Origin: Chloroflexota bacterium | Lineage (GTDB): Bacteria; Chloroflexota; UBA11872 | Length of the DNA: 64,000 nt | Direction: 5' to 3' | Assembly: GCA_022821645.1 (NCBI GenBank) | Contig: JAJEDE010000027.1 | Coordinates: 171,029-235,028 of the forward strand | In this document: one piece after another, positions 26,634 through 34,889 of the stretch | Layout of the letters: each line of letters starts with the position of its first letter | How positions within the stretch are numbered: position 1 is the stretch's first letter | Made by a program: the position numbers and the translations under genes | Notes under the pieces: model-generated | What the model saw: only the letters and a program-made list of their open reading frames with translations | Told to the model about the DNA's origin: nothing | Databases searched by the model: none

Positions 26634-26731
26634 GGAGGATCAACGTCCCAACGCTCCCACGCTGGAGCGCTGATTGCCGACATGCGTCGCCGGCCTGGGC
26701 AATTGTAGGCGGGGGCCCGCCGGACTGTCTA
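26634..26731 (-). promoter_or_regulatory. glnA promoter and structured leader
   Basis: TAGACA (26726-26731), an 18-nt spacer and TACAAT (26702-26707) form a good promoter on the minus strand. The leader starting near 26695 contains a hairpin CGCTCC/GGAGCG (26652-26657/26664-26669) before the terminator. I do not recognise a known glutamine riboswitch or T-box core. Any sensing function is inference. Confidence 0.5.
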
Positions 26732-26798
26732 CGGAAACCCGCGGCGCGCCCGCCGTGCGATACCGTGACCCGGCAACATTGCACCCGCGGAACGAACC

Positions 26799-27290
26799 GT
26801 GAGTTTCTGGGACCGCTGGGCTCGCGAAAGCCCCCTGGCCCTGGCCATTGGCCTGCTGGGATCGCTGGCCGTGCCGCTGGTGGGCATTGTGATCCTGCGC
26901 TTCCTGCTGTCCGGTCCCGAAGTCGAGCCGGTCATCAGCCAGCGGCCGGCCCCGCCGCGGCCCGGCGCCGAAGTCGGCGTGACCATTCCCGGCCCGGTAC
27001 CCACGGTGCTGGCGCCCGCCACGCCCACCACGCCCACGCCGGACACCCCGGCGGCTACACCCACCCCGGCGCCCACGCCCACGCCCACGCCGTCCCGCAC
27101 CGGCGAGGTGAACGCCACCGATGGCCTGAACGTACGCACCGAACCCACCACCCAGGGCCGCGTCCTCCGCATCCTGCCGTTCCAGACCCAGGTCGACCTC
27201 ACCGGCCGCTCCCGCCAATCCGAGGGCCTCACCTGGGTCGAGCTCGAAACCGGCGGCTGGGTCCAGGAACGCTACCTCGACCGCCGCTAG
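26799..27290 (+). CDS. Membrane-anchored SH3b-domain protein
   Basis: A 163-residue protein with an N-terminal transmembrane helix (about residues 13-38), a Thr/Pro-rich linker (about 70-98, TPTPAPTPTPTPS) and a C-terminal bacterial SH3 domain: NATDGLNVRTEPTTQGRVLRIL, WVELETGGWVQERYL. SH3b domains often bind cell-wall peptides. GTG 26799 is the only start that keeps the helix N-terminal. It is divergent from glnA. Confidence 0.8.
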   Translation: MSFWDRWARESPLALAIGLLGSLAVPLVGIVILRFLLSGPEVEPVISQRPAPPRPGAEVGVTIPGPVPTVLAPATPTTPTPDTPAATPTPAPTPTPTPSRTGEVNATDGLNVRTEPTTQGRVLRILPFQTQVDLTGRSRQSEGLTWVELETGGWVQERYLDRR

Positions 27291-27315
27291 CTCCAACTCC
27301 GGTCGAAGCCGGGCT

Positions 27316-27567
27316 TCAGGGCCGTCGCCAGACCGCCGACGCCGTCCCGCCGACCGCCCCCAGCCAACGCTCAGCTTGCCTCATCAGCCGCGTCCCGATG
27401 CTCCGCCGCCGACGCGCCGGCGTGACAACCAACGCCTGCACCATCGTGCACCGTCGCGGCCTCAGTGCCGGGACATCGGACACTTCGGCTCGCTCAGGCG
27501 CTTGCACCCGTACCAAGCCCGCGATGGCGTCGTCCACTTCAGCCACAAGAGCAGCGCCTGCTCCGCA
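27316..27567 (-). pseudogene. GNAT acetyltransferase remnant
   Basis: On the minus strand the frame reads ALVAEVDDAIAGLVRVQ, then MVQALVVTPARRRRSIGTRL and MRQAERW, matching the beta4-beta5 and acetyl-CoA loop of GNAT enzymes. The loop is RRRRSIGT, losing the first Gly of the RxxGxG/A pattern. A stop (27568-27570) interrupts the frame just upstream, the N-terminal third is missing, and the C-terminus ends abruptly before the usual GF strand. An ORF could start at GTG 27546 (76 aa), but the family would be incomplete. Most likely a decayed gene. Confidence 0.45.
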
Positions 27568-27666
27568 TCACCCGGTGCGCGTCAAACAGGTCTCGCGAGC
27601 GGGCCGGTTAAGCGGGCGCGTGATCACGCTAAAATTGACTTGATTTGCGCACAGGGGCCGACGAGC

Positions 27667-27816
27667 GTGGAGACTTCCTTGAACGAGATTGTCGGGCTCA
27701 CGCTCATGGTGCTCGGCCTGGTCCTCTTCGGCGTATCGCTGGCCGGCATGCTGGGATTCGTGCCGCCGCCACCGTGGGGGCGGGACGCTGGCCCTACCCG
27801 CGGCGATCACTCCTAG
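27667..27816 (+). CDS. Small single-pass membrane protein (49 aa)
   Basis: GTG-initiated frame METSLNEIVG followed by a hydrophobic helix LTLMVLGLVLFGVSLAGMLG and a Pro-rich cytoplasmic/periplasmic tail. A TAAAAT element lies about 30 nt upstream (27630-27635). It ends 15 nt before another small membrane protein, suggesting a two-gene unit. No family recognised; coding status rests on topology and spacing. Confidence 0.45.
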   Translation: METSLNEIVGLTLMVLGLVLFGVSLAGMLGFVPPPPWGRDAGPTRGDHS

Positions 27817-27831
27817 CGCCGCGACGTTCGC

Positions 27832-28065
27832 GTGAACCGTCGGGAAGTGCCGGCGAGCTGGGTGTTCATTGGCCTGTTCGCCCTTGTGGTCATCGGCATC
27901 GGCATCATGGCCTGGCTTGCCGACGTACCCGCCGACAGCTTCAACCCAGCGCAACGCAGCCTCCTGACCGTTGCCGACTGGATGGTCAAGGCATCGATCG
28001 GCGCGATCCTGGGTTTTGCCGGTGCTCGAGCAGGATCCAGCCCTTCCGTCCCCGAATCCAGCTAG
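27832..28065 (+). CDS. Small two-helix membrane protein
   Basis: A 77-residue GTG-initiated protein with hydrophobic segments WVFIGLFALVVIGIGIMAWL (about residues 10-29) and a second helix near residues 50-66 (VKASIGAILGFAGARAG). It follows the 49-aa membrane peptide at 27667. No recognised family. Confidence 0.55.
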   Translation: MNRREVPASWVFIGLFALVVIGIGIMAWLADVPADSFNPAQRSLLTVADWMVKASIGAILGFAGARAGSSPSVPESS

Positions 28066-28134
28066 CCAGCGGCTTCACACACCGCGAGGCCTTGAAGATC
28101 AACCGAAGGCTGACGGCGCGAGCTGAAGCGGACC

Positions 28135-28947
28135 TTAGCGAGCAGCAGCCGGTGCCTGCTCCAATTCCGAGTCCAACCGGTCCGTCACAAACATATGCCC
28201 CGGCGCGTGCGTAATCATCAGCGTGGGGCGGCTGGCCTGGGCGACGGCCTGGGGGGTGACGCCGCAGCCCCAGAAGACGGGGACTTCGCCGGGGCGGATG
28301 TCCACGGGTTCGCCCCAGTCGGGCCGGTTGATGTCGCGGATGCCGATGGTGAGCGGGTCGCCGGCGTGGACGGGTGCCCCGTGGACGCTCGGGTAGCGGG
28401 CGGTGATCTCGCAGACCTCGGGCACGCGGTCGGCCTGCACCGGGCGCATGCTGACGACCATGGGTCCGGCGAATTCGCCGGCCGGGCGACAGGCCATGCT
28501 GGTCCGGTACATGGGCACGTTGACGTCCTGCGTCTGGTGGCGCAGCTCAAAGCCGGCGCGGGCCATGGCGCCCTCGAAGGTGAAGCTGCAGCCGAGCAGG
28601 AAGCCGACCATGTCGTCCCGGACCTGCTGCAGCACGTCGGTGGGTTCGCCGGGGTCCTGGACGCCCTCGCGGTAGACGCGGTACCGCGGAGCATCCGTCC
28701 GCACGTCCGCGCCGGGAGCGAACCGTGTGGGTTCGAACGTGCCGGGTTCCGTCCGCTCAAGCAAAGGGCAGGGGATGGGGTTGGCTTCGCAGAAGGCCTG
28801 GAAGTCGTCGGCCGAATCGGCCGGCAACATGACCAGGTTGGCCTGCACGTGGCCGTCGGCCATGCCGTGCGTGGGTCGGTCCCACGCGCCCGAGCGGCAG
28901 GCTTCGCGGACCTGGGCGCCGGTGGCCTGGTTCCAAGGTTGGCTCAT
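28135..28947 (-). CDS. DUF1445 putative hydro-lyase, N-terminal half of a D-glutamate-cyclase-type enzyme
   Basis: A 270-residue DUF1445 protein. Family blocks are YRVYREGV, DDMVGFLLGCSFTFEGAM, NVPMYRTSMACRPAGEF, GPMVVSMRPV, YPSVHGAPVHAGDPLTIGI and GEVPVFWGCGVTPQ. DUF1445 forms the N-terminal part of vertebrate D-glutamate cyclase (DGLUCY), which converts D-glutamate to 5-oxo-D-proline. The start overlaps by 4 nt (ATGA) the stop of the DUF4392 gene, which corresponds to the other DGLUCY half. The pair therefore probably works together. Confidence 0.85.
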   Translation of the reverse strand: MSQPWNQATGAQVREACRSGAWDRPTHGMADGHVQANLVMLPADSADDFQAFCEANPIPCPLLERTEPGTFEPTRFAPGADVRTDAPRYRVYREGVQDPGEPTDVLQQVRDDMVGFLLGCSFTFEGAMARAGFELRHQTQDVNVPMYRTSMACRPAGEFAGPMVVSMRPVQADRVPEVCEITARYPSVHGAPVHAGDPLTIGIRDINRPDWGEPVDIRPGEVPVFWGCGVTPQAVAQASRPTLMITHAPGHMFVTDRLDSELEQAPAAAR

Positions 28948-29840
28948 GCCGGGACTCGGCCGTTGGTCCGGGCGTAGGCTTCGCAGACATCGGCCAGGCG
29001 GTGCAGGACGCTCGCCGTGCGGTCGTAGTGGAAGGTGTCCACGGTGGGCTCGCAGCGGGCGGTGACGCCATCCACGGCGCCGGCTCGCACGATCGCGCGC
29101 ATCCAGCGTCGGTCGTCAGCCTCGGTCGGCATCAGCGGCCGCCCCGCCAGCATCTCCAGCATGGCTGTGAAGCCATAGGCGCCCCAGTTGCTGACCGACG
29201 CCAGCAACACGTGCCGGGCGCGGGTGACGCAGGGCGCCGGCGAGATGCGGCGCCGGCGCATGAAACTGGCCAGCGACCCCAGGCCGAGCTCGTTGCCCCC
29301 ATCGCCTACGCCAATGCTGATGGGCACACGCAGCAGACCATCCATGGGGACGGGTGAGGGGTCCAGGGTCTCGCCGCGCATGTTGGCCAGGCGTCCGTCC
29401 GCCGTAAGCCCCGGCCGCTCGATGGCGATGGCGGCGTGGGGACGAATCCGATCCAGCAAGCGGCCGGTGGCTGTCTCGGCCTGAGCGAGGCCGACCGCGT
29501 CAATCTCCTCGATTTCGCCAAGGTCGCGGCCCAGGGCTTCAATCACGGGGCGGGTCATGGGATCGACCACGGTCACGACATGCCAACTCAGCTCCCGCAG
29601 GGCTCGGCCCACGGCGGCGGCGCCTGGAGGCCCGTCGGTCTCGGCGATGCCCTGGATTGGAAACCCCGTGATCAGCAGGACCACGCCTGGACGCCGGTCC
29701 AGCAGTTCCTGCGCGGCGCGGGCGTACGAATCGGCGGGCACACGGGCCAGCGCGGGCCGGACGCCGCGGTAGTCGTACGGGAACACGGCGTTGGCCACGT
29801 CCACCGCGGCGGTCTGCAAGGGATCCGACGACTGCCACAT
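28944..29840 (-). CDS. DUF4392 protein, C-terminal half of a D-glutamate-cyclase-type enzyme
   Basis: A 298-residue protein of the D-glutamate cyclase C-terminal family (DUF4392). Visible are RPGVVLLITGFPIQGIAETDGPPGAA, the Gly/Asp-rich nucleotide-like loop, then IGVGDGGNELGLGSL and VSNWGAYGFTAMLEML, all conserved in the family. Together with the downstream DUF1445 gene it reconstitutes the domain order found fused in DGLUCY, but reversed in gene order. It probably degrades D-glutamate. ATG 29840. Confidence 0.85.
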   Translation of the reverse strand: MWQSSDPLQTAAVDVANAVFPYDYRGVRPALARVPADSYARAAQELLDRRPGVVLLITGFPIQGIAETDGPPGAAAVGRALRELSWHVVTVVDPMTRPVIEALGRDLGEIEEIDAVGLAQAETATGRLLDRIRPHAAIAIERPGLTADGRLANMRGETLDPSPVPMDGLLRVPISIGVGDGGNELGLGSLASFMRRRRISPAPCVTRARHVLLASVSNWGAYGFTAMLEMLAGRPLMPTEADDRRWMRAIVRAGAVDGVTARCEPTVDTFHYDRTASVLHRLADVCEAYARTNGRVPA

Positions 29841-30131
29841 GGGCGGCCCGCTGCAACTTGGCGTTCAGGGACGGCCATGATACGAGTGACAGGCAGTGGC
29901 CGCTCTTGCCGGCGGCAGTGACTGCGCGTGCTGACCGATGGCGGCGGAGACGAGGTGTCCGGTCTGCTGAGCGCCTGGCGCAGCCTGAACCCGCGGGATT
30001 CGGCCCGGATGTGTACACCATGTCTCCGAACGCGCGTCCGGCACGTGTCCCATTTGGACGAACGAGGCGGCGTTGCCTGGCCGGTGCGCTTGTGATGGGA
30101 TGATGGCGAATCGCTATTCACAAGGCGAACT

Positions 30132-30605
30132 GTGATGTTCTACGAGCCGTACCCGCCGTCGGAGGTGGCCGACGGGGTTTGGGTTGGCGGTCGGCCCACC
30201 CCGGCCTCGCTGGGGGCGCTGCAGGCCGCCGGCGTGACGCATGTGCTGAACGTGAGCACGGACCCGCACGGATCGCAGGTGCGGCGAGATTTCAGGGCGA
30301 CGTGGGTTCCAGTGGTGGACGATTTGGAGCCGAAACCGGCGTCATGGTTTCGTCGCGGGCTCTCGTTCGCGCGACGGGCGTTGGCGGACCCTTCGTGCCA
30401 GCTCTACGTGCACTGCCGCGAGGGCGTGCACCGCGGGCCGCTGATGACTTACGTGATCCTGCGCGCGCTGCGCGGCCTCTCACAGACCGAAGCCAGGCGA
30501 GCCATCATCGGCAAGCGCCCGGTAGCGGGCTTCCCCCAGGTGTACCTGGACTCCGCCGAGGCGTTTCTCCGTGAGGAGTCCGCCCGGAATGAGGCTGAAA
30601 CCTAG
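30132..30605 (+). CDS. Dual-specificity (cysteine-based) protein phosphatase
   Basis: A 157-residue phosphatase domain protein with the signature HCREGVHRG: the catalytic Cys95 and Arg101 fit the CX5R loop. The N-terminal WVGGRPTPASLGALQAAGVTHVLNV is the usual DSP substrate-recognition strand, and the general-acid Asp is probably in VPVVDD (Asp63/64). Likely dephosphorylates Tyr/Ser/Thr or a small phosphorylated molecule. It is isolated: 291 nt upstream of it hold no gene. Confidence 0.85.
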   Translation: MMFYEPYPPSEVADGVWVGGRPTPASLGALQAAGVTHVLNVSTDPHGSQVRRDFRATWVPVVDDLEPKPASWFRRGLSFARRALADPSCQLYVHCREGVHRGPLMTYVILRALRGLSQTEARRAIIGKRPVAGFPQVYLDSAEAFLREESARNEAET

Positions 30606-30634
30606 CGCCGGACGCCTGGCCTGGCCACCCTACG

Positions 30635-30820
30635 TCAGGACGATGGCGTCGGCGTGGCGTCGTACAGCGAGCCGGGGGCCTGCTGGTAGTTCACACCCTG
30701 GCCGCGGCCGCTGCCGCTGGGCTTGAACTCAAACTCGCCGCCGCAGCCGGCAAACAGGGTGGCCGCGACGGCACTGGCGACCAGGAGCGCGGCGGCGGTG
30801 CGCCACTTACGGATCGACAC
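30635..30820 (-). CDS. Small lipoprotein (61 aa)
   Basis: GTG start at 30820 gives a basic start (SIRKWR), hydrophobic stretch AALLVASAVAATLFAGC with a lipobox-like FAGC, and a short Gly/Ser/Pro-rich mature part. AGAGGG lies about 7 nt before the GTG; an ATG further upstream (30841) is possible. Function unknown, presumably a lipid-anchored surface peptide. Confidence 0.6.
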   Translation of the reverse strand: MSIRKWRTAAALLVASAVAATLFAGCGGEFEFKPSGSGRGQGVNYQQAPGSLYDATPTPSS

Positions 30821-30990
30821 AGGTAAGCCCTCTCTCTCCATGCCCCGAAGCGAGGACGGGTCTGTCGGCATTCGAGGCACATTGTAGGGCGTCCCGCGAC
30901 ACGCTCAGGACCAACGCGCGGGCGTGGGACGGGGCGGCGTTCGGCTTCGCGGCATAGACTCAGCGCATTCGCGGGACAGAGAAGCCAGCC

Positions 30991-32394
30991 ATGTACGACC
31001 CGCACCTGCACCTGTTTGTAGACGACCTCGAGGTGGACGCCTCGCGCAACGTGACGCCGACGATCGGGCGTCCGGAACGGCGTACCCACGATCCGATCGT
31101 GGTGTCGGACCAGCCCTGGGAGGGCGCCGGCATTGGGATGGACTGCTCCATCCTGCCCGGCGAGGACGGCGGCGGCTTCCGCATGTGGTACCGCAGCTTC
31201 AACGCCGCGCGCGACAAGACCGAGCAGAACCTGCTGCATTACGCCGTCTCGGACGACGGCCAGACCTGGACCAAGCCGATCCTCGGCCAGATCGAGGTCG
31301 ACGGCGACACCAACAACAACGTCTTTCACCGGCCGGGGCTGATCCCGGACTGCCGGGCGATGGAGTCGCACGGGTTGATCGTGGACGACGTGGGCGGGCC
31401 GGAGCGGCGGTACAAGATGCCGGTGTATCACTCGTTCCACGGCGACCGGGACAACGGGCTGTTCGTGCTGTTCAGCCCGGACGGAATCACCTGGACGCAG
31501 CACCCGGAGCCGATTTACTCGCAGGCCGGCGACCGGCATTCGGCGATCAAGGACCCGGCCAGCGGCGAGTACTGGCTGTTCCTGCGGCCGCCGCGCTACC
31601 ACTCGCGGATGGGCAACGGCGCACCGCCGGGATCGGGCGCGCTGCCCTACAAGCGGGTCGTCTCACGGGCGACGAGCCGTGACTTTATGTCCTTCTCGGA
31701 CTACACCACGGTGCTGCGCAACGACGCCTTCGATACCCGCGGGACCGAGTTCTACAACATTGCGCCGATCGCCTACGGCAACCGCTACCTGGCCTTCGTG
31801 AACCTGTACGACACGGACGTGGAGCGCATGTGGGTCACCCTGGCCAGCAGCCTGGACGGCCTGCACTGGCACCGGCCGTTTCGACGCGAGCGGTTCGTTG
31901 ACCTGGGCGCGGAGGGCGGCTGGGACGACTCGTGGGTCAACATGTCCGACAGCCCGCCGGTGCGCGAGGGCGACCGCATGCGCTTCTGGTTCCACGGCCG
32001 CGGCGAGGCCCACGCGCGGCCCTATCGGTCGGGCGGAATCGGCACGTTCGTGCTGGGGTTGGACCGGTTCGCGGGATTGTCAGCGGGTCGTGAAGCGGGC
32101 TGGATCGTGACCGATCGCGTGCAGGCCGGCGGCAACCGCCTCTTCCTCAACGCCAATGCGCGCAACGGCTCGGCCAGAGTGGAGGTGCGCACGAGCAACG
32201 GCACGCCGATCCCCGGCCTGACGCTGGACGACTGCGACGAAATCCGCGTCGACCACGTGGATCACCCCGTCACCTGGAACGGCTCACCTGACCTCGGCCC
32301 CGCCGCCGGCGAACGGGTGCGGATCCACATCGAGCTCAGCTACGGCCAGGTCTTCGCCTACCGGTTTGGCAACGAGGCGCGGGATCTGAGCTAG
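30991..32394 (+). CDS. Glycoside hydrolase-like five-bladed propeller protein (GH32/43-type)
   Basis: A 467-residue cytoplasmic-looking protein. The repeated pattern MWYRSF, YAVSDDGQTWTKP, VLFSPDGITWTQHPEP, TLASSLDGLHWHRPF is that of GH32/GH43/GH68-like beta-propellers and their inactive relatives. Catalytic carboxylates cannot be assigned. Residues about 375-467 look like a beta-sandwich (RTSNGTPIPGLTLDDCDEI). Function is probably a plant/algal sugar-processing enzyme, but the substrate is unknown. A TAGACT element lies about 33 nt before the ATG. Confidence 0.65.
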   Translation: MYDPHLHLFVDDLEVDASRNVTPTIGRPERRTHDPIVVSDQPWEGAGIGMDCSILPGEDGGGFRMWYRSFNAARDKTEQNLLHYAVSDDGQTWTKPILGQIEVDGDTNNNVFHRPGLIPDCRAMESHGLIVDDVGGPERRYKMPVYHSFHGDRDNGLFVLFSPDGITWTQHPEPIYSQAGDRHSAIKDPASGEYWLFLRPPRYHSRMGNGAPPGSGALPYKRVVSRATSRDFMSFSDYTTVLRNDAFDTRGTEFYNIAPIAYGNRYLAFVNLYDTDVERMWVTLASSLDGLHWHRPFRRERFVDLGAEGGWDDSWVNMSDSPPVREGDRMRFWFHGRGEAHARPYRSGGIGTFVLGLDRFAGLSAGREAGWIVTDRVQAGGNRLFLNANARNGSARVEVRTSNGTPIPGLTLDDCDEIRVDHVDHPVTWNGSPDLGPAAGERVRIHIELSYGQVFAYRFGNEARDLS

Positions 32395-32460
32395 CGAAGG
32401 TCGCTCCCCAGCCCATTTGGGACCGCCACAAACGCCTCACGGGCGACCAGGCGCCCCGCC

Positions 32461-32501
32461 AACTGCACAAATTGAAAGTACTACTTGCAAATTGTGCAGT
32501 T
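32461..32501. promoter_or_regulatory. 41-bp near-perfect dyad upstream of the DUF4143 gene
   Basis: Left arm 32461-32480 and right arm 32482-32501 match at 18 of 20 positions around a central C. The outer ten bases AACTGCACAA/TTGTGCAGTT are perfect. It is AT-rich in a GC-rich context and ends 19 nt before the gene start. Possible operator, transfer/attachment site, or RNA hairpin. Confidence 0.6.
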
Positions 32502-32520
32502 CAACCGTAGCGTGACCAGC

Positions 32521-33714
32521 ATGATCGAGCGTGAAATCGCCCCGCACCTCAGACGGCTCTTCGAGCAGTACCCCTTCGTCACCGTCACCGGGCCGCGGCA
32601 GTCCGGCAAGACCACCCTCTGCCGAGCGGCGTTTCCCGACCTCGCCTACGCCAACCTGGAGGCGCCAGATCAGCGCCAGTTCGCCGAATCGGACCCGCGC
32701 GGATTCCTCGCGCAACTCGGCGAAGGCGCCATCATCGATGAAATCCAGCACGTCCCCGATCTACTGTCGTATCTGCAGGTGCTGGCGGACGAGCGGCGGG
32801 GCAACAGCCTGTTCGTGCTGACCGGCAGCGAGCAGTTCCAACTCTCCAGCGCCATCAGCCAGTCACTGGCCGGACGCACGGCACTGCTACGACTGCTGCC
32901 CTTCTCGCTTGCGGAGCGGGAGCGCATTGGCGCCAGCCTCACAATCGACGAGATGCTGTTCTCGGGCTTCTACCCCCGGATCCTGGATCAACGACTCGAG
33001 CCGCGGCAGGCCCTGGGCGACTACTTCGAGACCTACGTCGAGCGCGACGTGCGGCGAATGGGCGCGATTCGCAACCTCACCAGCTTCCGACGCTTCGTGC
33101 GCCTCTGTGCGGGACGCGTGGGCCAACTGCTCAACCTCAGCGCCCTGGGCTCGGACGCCGGCGTGTCGCACACCACCGCGCGCCAGTGGCTGACGGTGTT
33201 GGAAGCCAGCTACATCGTCTTTCAACTGCCGCCCTATCACGCCAACATCCGCAAGCGCCTGGTCAAGTCACCCAAGCTCTACTTCTACGACGTCGGCCTG
33301 GCCAGCTTCCTCATCGGCATCGAGCACGCGGACCAGGTCGTCACCCATCCCCTGCGCGGCCCACTGTTCGAGACCATGGTCGTGGCCGAGACCCTCAAGT
33401 ACCGCTTCAACCGAGGCCTCCAGCCCAACCTCTCTTTCTTCCGGGACTCCCGCGGCCTTGAGTGCGACCTCTTCTACGAAACCGGCCGCGGCATCGGCGC
33501 CATCGAAATCAAGTCCGGCGCCACCATCGCCAGCGACTACTTCACCTCCCTGCACCGCGTCGCCGCCCTGATCCCCACCATCTCCACCAAAACCGTCATC
33601 TACGGCGGCGCCACCCCCCAATCCCGCACCGACGCCGAGGCCGTGCCGCTGAAAGGCTTGCGCGACGTATTGGACCGGTTTGAATCAGCCGAAGTTCCGC
33701 CAAGGGCACCGTAG
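32521..33714 (+). CDS. AAA ATPase, DUF4143 family
   Basis: A 397-residue AAA_14/DUF4143 protein. Walker A is VTGPRQSGKTTL, Walker B-like IIDEIQHVPDLL, sensor TGSEQFQL, and LLRLLPFSLAERE is typical of the family. The C-terminal DUF4143 part shows FYDVGLASFLIG, GPLFETMVVAE and the nuclease-like FFRDSRGLECDLFYE..IEIKSG. The D..E.K pattern of a PD-(D/E)XK fold is visible. The family is scattered by horizontal transfer and its role is unresolved. A 41-bp dyad lies just upstream. The frame is open from 32485; ATG 32521 is used because homology starts there. Confidence 0.88.
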   Translation: MIEREIAPHLRRLFEQYPFVTVTGPRQSGKTTLCRAAFPDLAYANLEAPDQRQFAESDPRGFLAQLGEGAIIDEIQHVPDLLSYLQVLADERRGNSLFVLTGSEQFQLSSAISQSLAGRTALLRLLPFSLAERERIGASLTIDEMLFSGFYPRILDQRLEPRQALGDYFETYVERDVRRMGAIRNLTSFRRFVRLCAGRVGQLLNLSALGSDAGVSHTTARQWLTVLEASYIVFQLPPYHANIRKRLVKSPKLYFYDVGLASFLIGIEHADQVVTHPLRGPLFETMVVAETLKYRFNRGLQPNLSFFRDSRGLECDLFYETGRGIGAIEIKSGATIASDYFTSLHRVAALIPTISTKTVIYGGATPQSRTDAEAVPLKGLRDVLDRFESAEVPPRAP

Positions 33715-33794
33715 CCACGCCAGACCAGCGATCGCCGGGGTCCCTCGCACATCGCCCCCTTTGGGACCTGAGCGAGTGCCTGATGCTCGGCAGT

Positions 33795-33999
33795 TCAGAG
33801 CGAGACGATACGCAGGCCATCCATGCGCTCGAAATGCCGCCTGTTGTTGGTGAGCAGGGTCAGATCGTGATTCAGGGCGGTGGACCCGATCAGTAGGTCA
33901 AAGTCGTCGATGAGTGCGCCGGAAGAGCGCAGCCGGCCCTGCTCGCTCGACCCCGTGGAAGTAGTCGATGACCCGGTCGGTATCTACCAGATAGCGCAC
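33795..33999 (-). pseudogene. VapC-like PIN-domain toxin, deleted and frameshifted
   Basis: GTG 33999 reads RYLVDTDRVIDYFHGVE, the N-terminus of a PIN toxin with its first Asp, then stops at 33898. In the +1 frame the region continues GRLRSSGALIDDFDLLIGST, then TLLTNNRRHFERM and LRIVSL to 33795, the C-terminal PIN core. About 50-70 central codons are missing and the halves are in different frames. It lies 4 nt after the antitoxin stop, so this was a vapBC-type operon. Confidence 0.75.
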
Positions 34000-34003
34000 G
34001 GAC

Positions 34004-34237
34004 TTACAGGTCGGGTCGCGGGCGAGAGGTGATGCGGCGAGCGGCGTAGATCTCGCGCTTCAGCCGCTCCGGATCGTGCGTGCCTTTCCACGCGCCGGCT
34101 GCGGCTCGCACGCCTCGTCCAGGGCGGCTGGGCGTCCGATCTTCGATTGACACCGTGACTTCCTGACCTTCGTCGAGGTCGAGCGTTTCCAGTGGTTCGA
34201 GCACGCCGTTGGCGTATCTGGCTCGTACGGTATGCAT
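34004..34237 (-). CDS. Antitoxin, DUF104/AF2212-like
   Basis: A 77-residue protein: MHTVRARYANGVLEPLETLDL is the DUF104 antitoxin start, and the C-terminal TERLKREIYAARRI-like helix (residues about 57-71) would bind the toxin. Intact although its partner toxin at 33795-33999 is decayed. A purine-rich GGGAG lies just before ATG 34237. The module may persist as a transcription repressor or by recent toxin loss. Confidence 0.7.
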   Translation of the reverse strand: MHTVRARYANGVLEPLETLDLDEGQEVTVSIEDRTPSRPGRGVRAAAGAWKGTHDPERLKREIYAARRITSRPRPDL

Positions 34238-34320
34238 GGTCTCCCGTCCCTTGAACCGCCCAAGCGCCGCACCGACCAGCGGGCTGCTGAGGACCGCTGA
34301 ATCCTACAGGCGCCCGGCCG

Positions 34321-34863
34321 TCACTCTCGCGGAAGCTGAGGCCCGGAGGGTTGTTCTCTCGGCGGCTCGTCGGCATCCACGGCGGGGTTGAGCGTTTCCT
34401 CAAGGCGCGACGCGCGCTCTTTGCGCCGCGAGTAGTTCCCATGGACGAACACTCCGGCGAGCGTGGTGATGGGCGCCAGCAAAGCGACGATTCCAAACCA
34501 CGGCTGTCCCTGGAGCACGAAAACCGCCGCCACCGCCAGCGCGGCCAACACAGTGACGACGCCAGCTGCCATGCCAACCATGCTTTGCCGTGCATCGTTC
34601 CTGATGACGGTCATCTCGGCAGCCTGCCGGTGCGCCGTCTGGCGCTCGGCCTCTGCCATGATGCGGTCCGCCAATCCAGGGAGAATCTTCTCGTATTGGG
34701 CCAGCATTTCGGGCGGGGGGAGCGGTCCCGAATGCAGAACCGATGCCTGAATTGCGGCTTCTATGACTCGCGGGACTGCGGCACTGGGGTGGGAAGGCTC
34801 AATCACTTCCTCCCGCTCGTCCGCCGGCTGTTCGCGGCGCGAAGGCGCTTCGTCCTCAGTCAC
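34321..34863 (-). CDS. DUF2335 membrane protein
   Basis: A 180-residue protein with the DUF2335 signature SGPLPPPEMLAQYEKILPGL and ADRIMAEAERQTAHRQAAE, then two transmembrane helices (MVGMAAGVVTVLAALAVAAVFVL; FGIVALLAPITTLAGVFVHG). GTG 34863 is chosen: the frame extends to ATG 34950, but that would overlap the upstream small gene by about 60 nt and add Pro-rich sequence unlike the family. Homologues often occur in accessory or phage-like loci. Function unknown. Confidence 0.75.
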   Translation of the reverse strand: MTEDEAPSRREQPADEREEVIEPSHPSAAVPRVIEAAIQASVLHSGPLPPPEMLAQYEKILPGLADRIMAEAERQTAHRQAAEMTVIRNDARQSMVGMAAGVVTVLAALAVAAVFVLQGQPWFGIVALLAPITTLAGVFVHGNYSRRKERASRLEETLNPAVDADEPPREQPSGPQLPRE

Positions 34864-34889
34864 GCTGGCGCTGTTGCAGGCGGGGCGGA

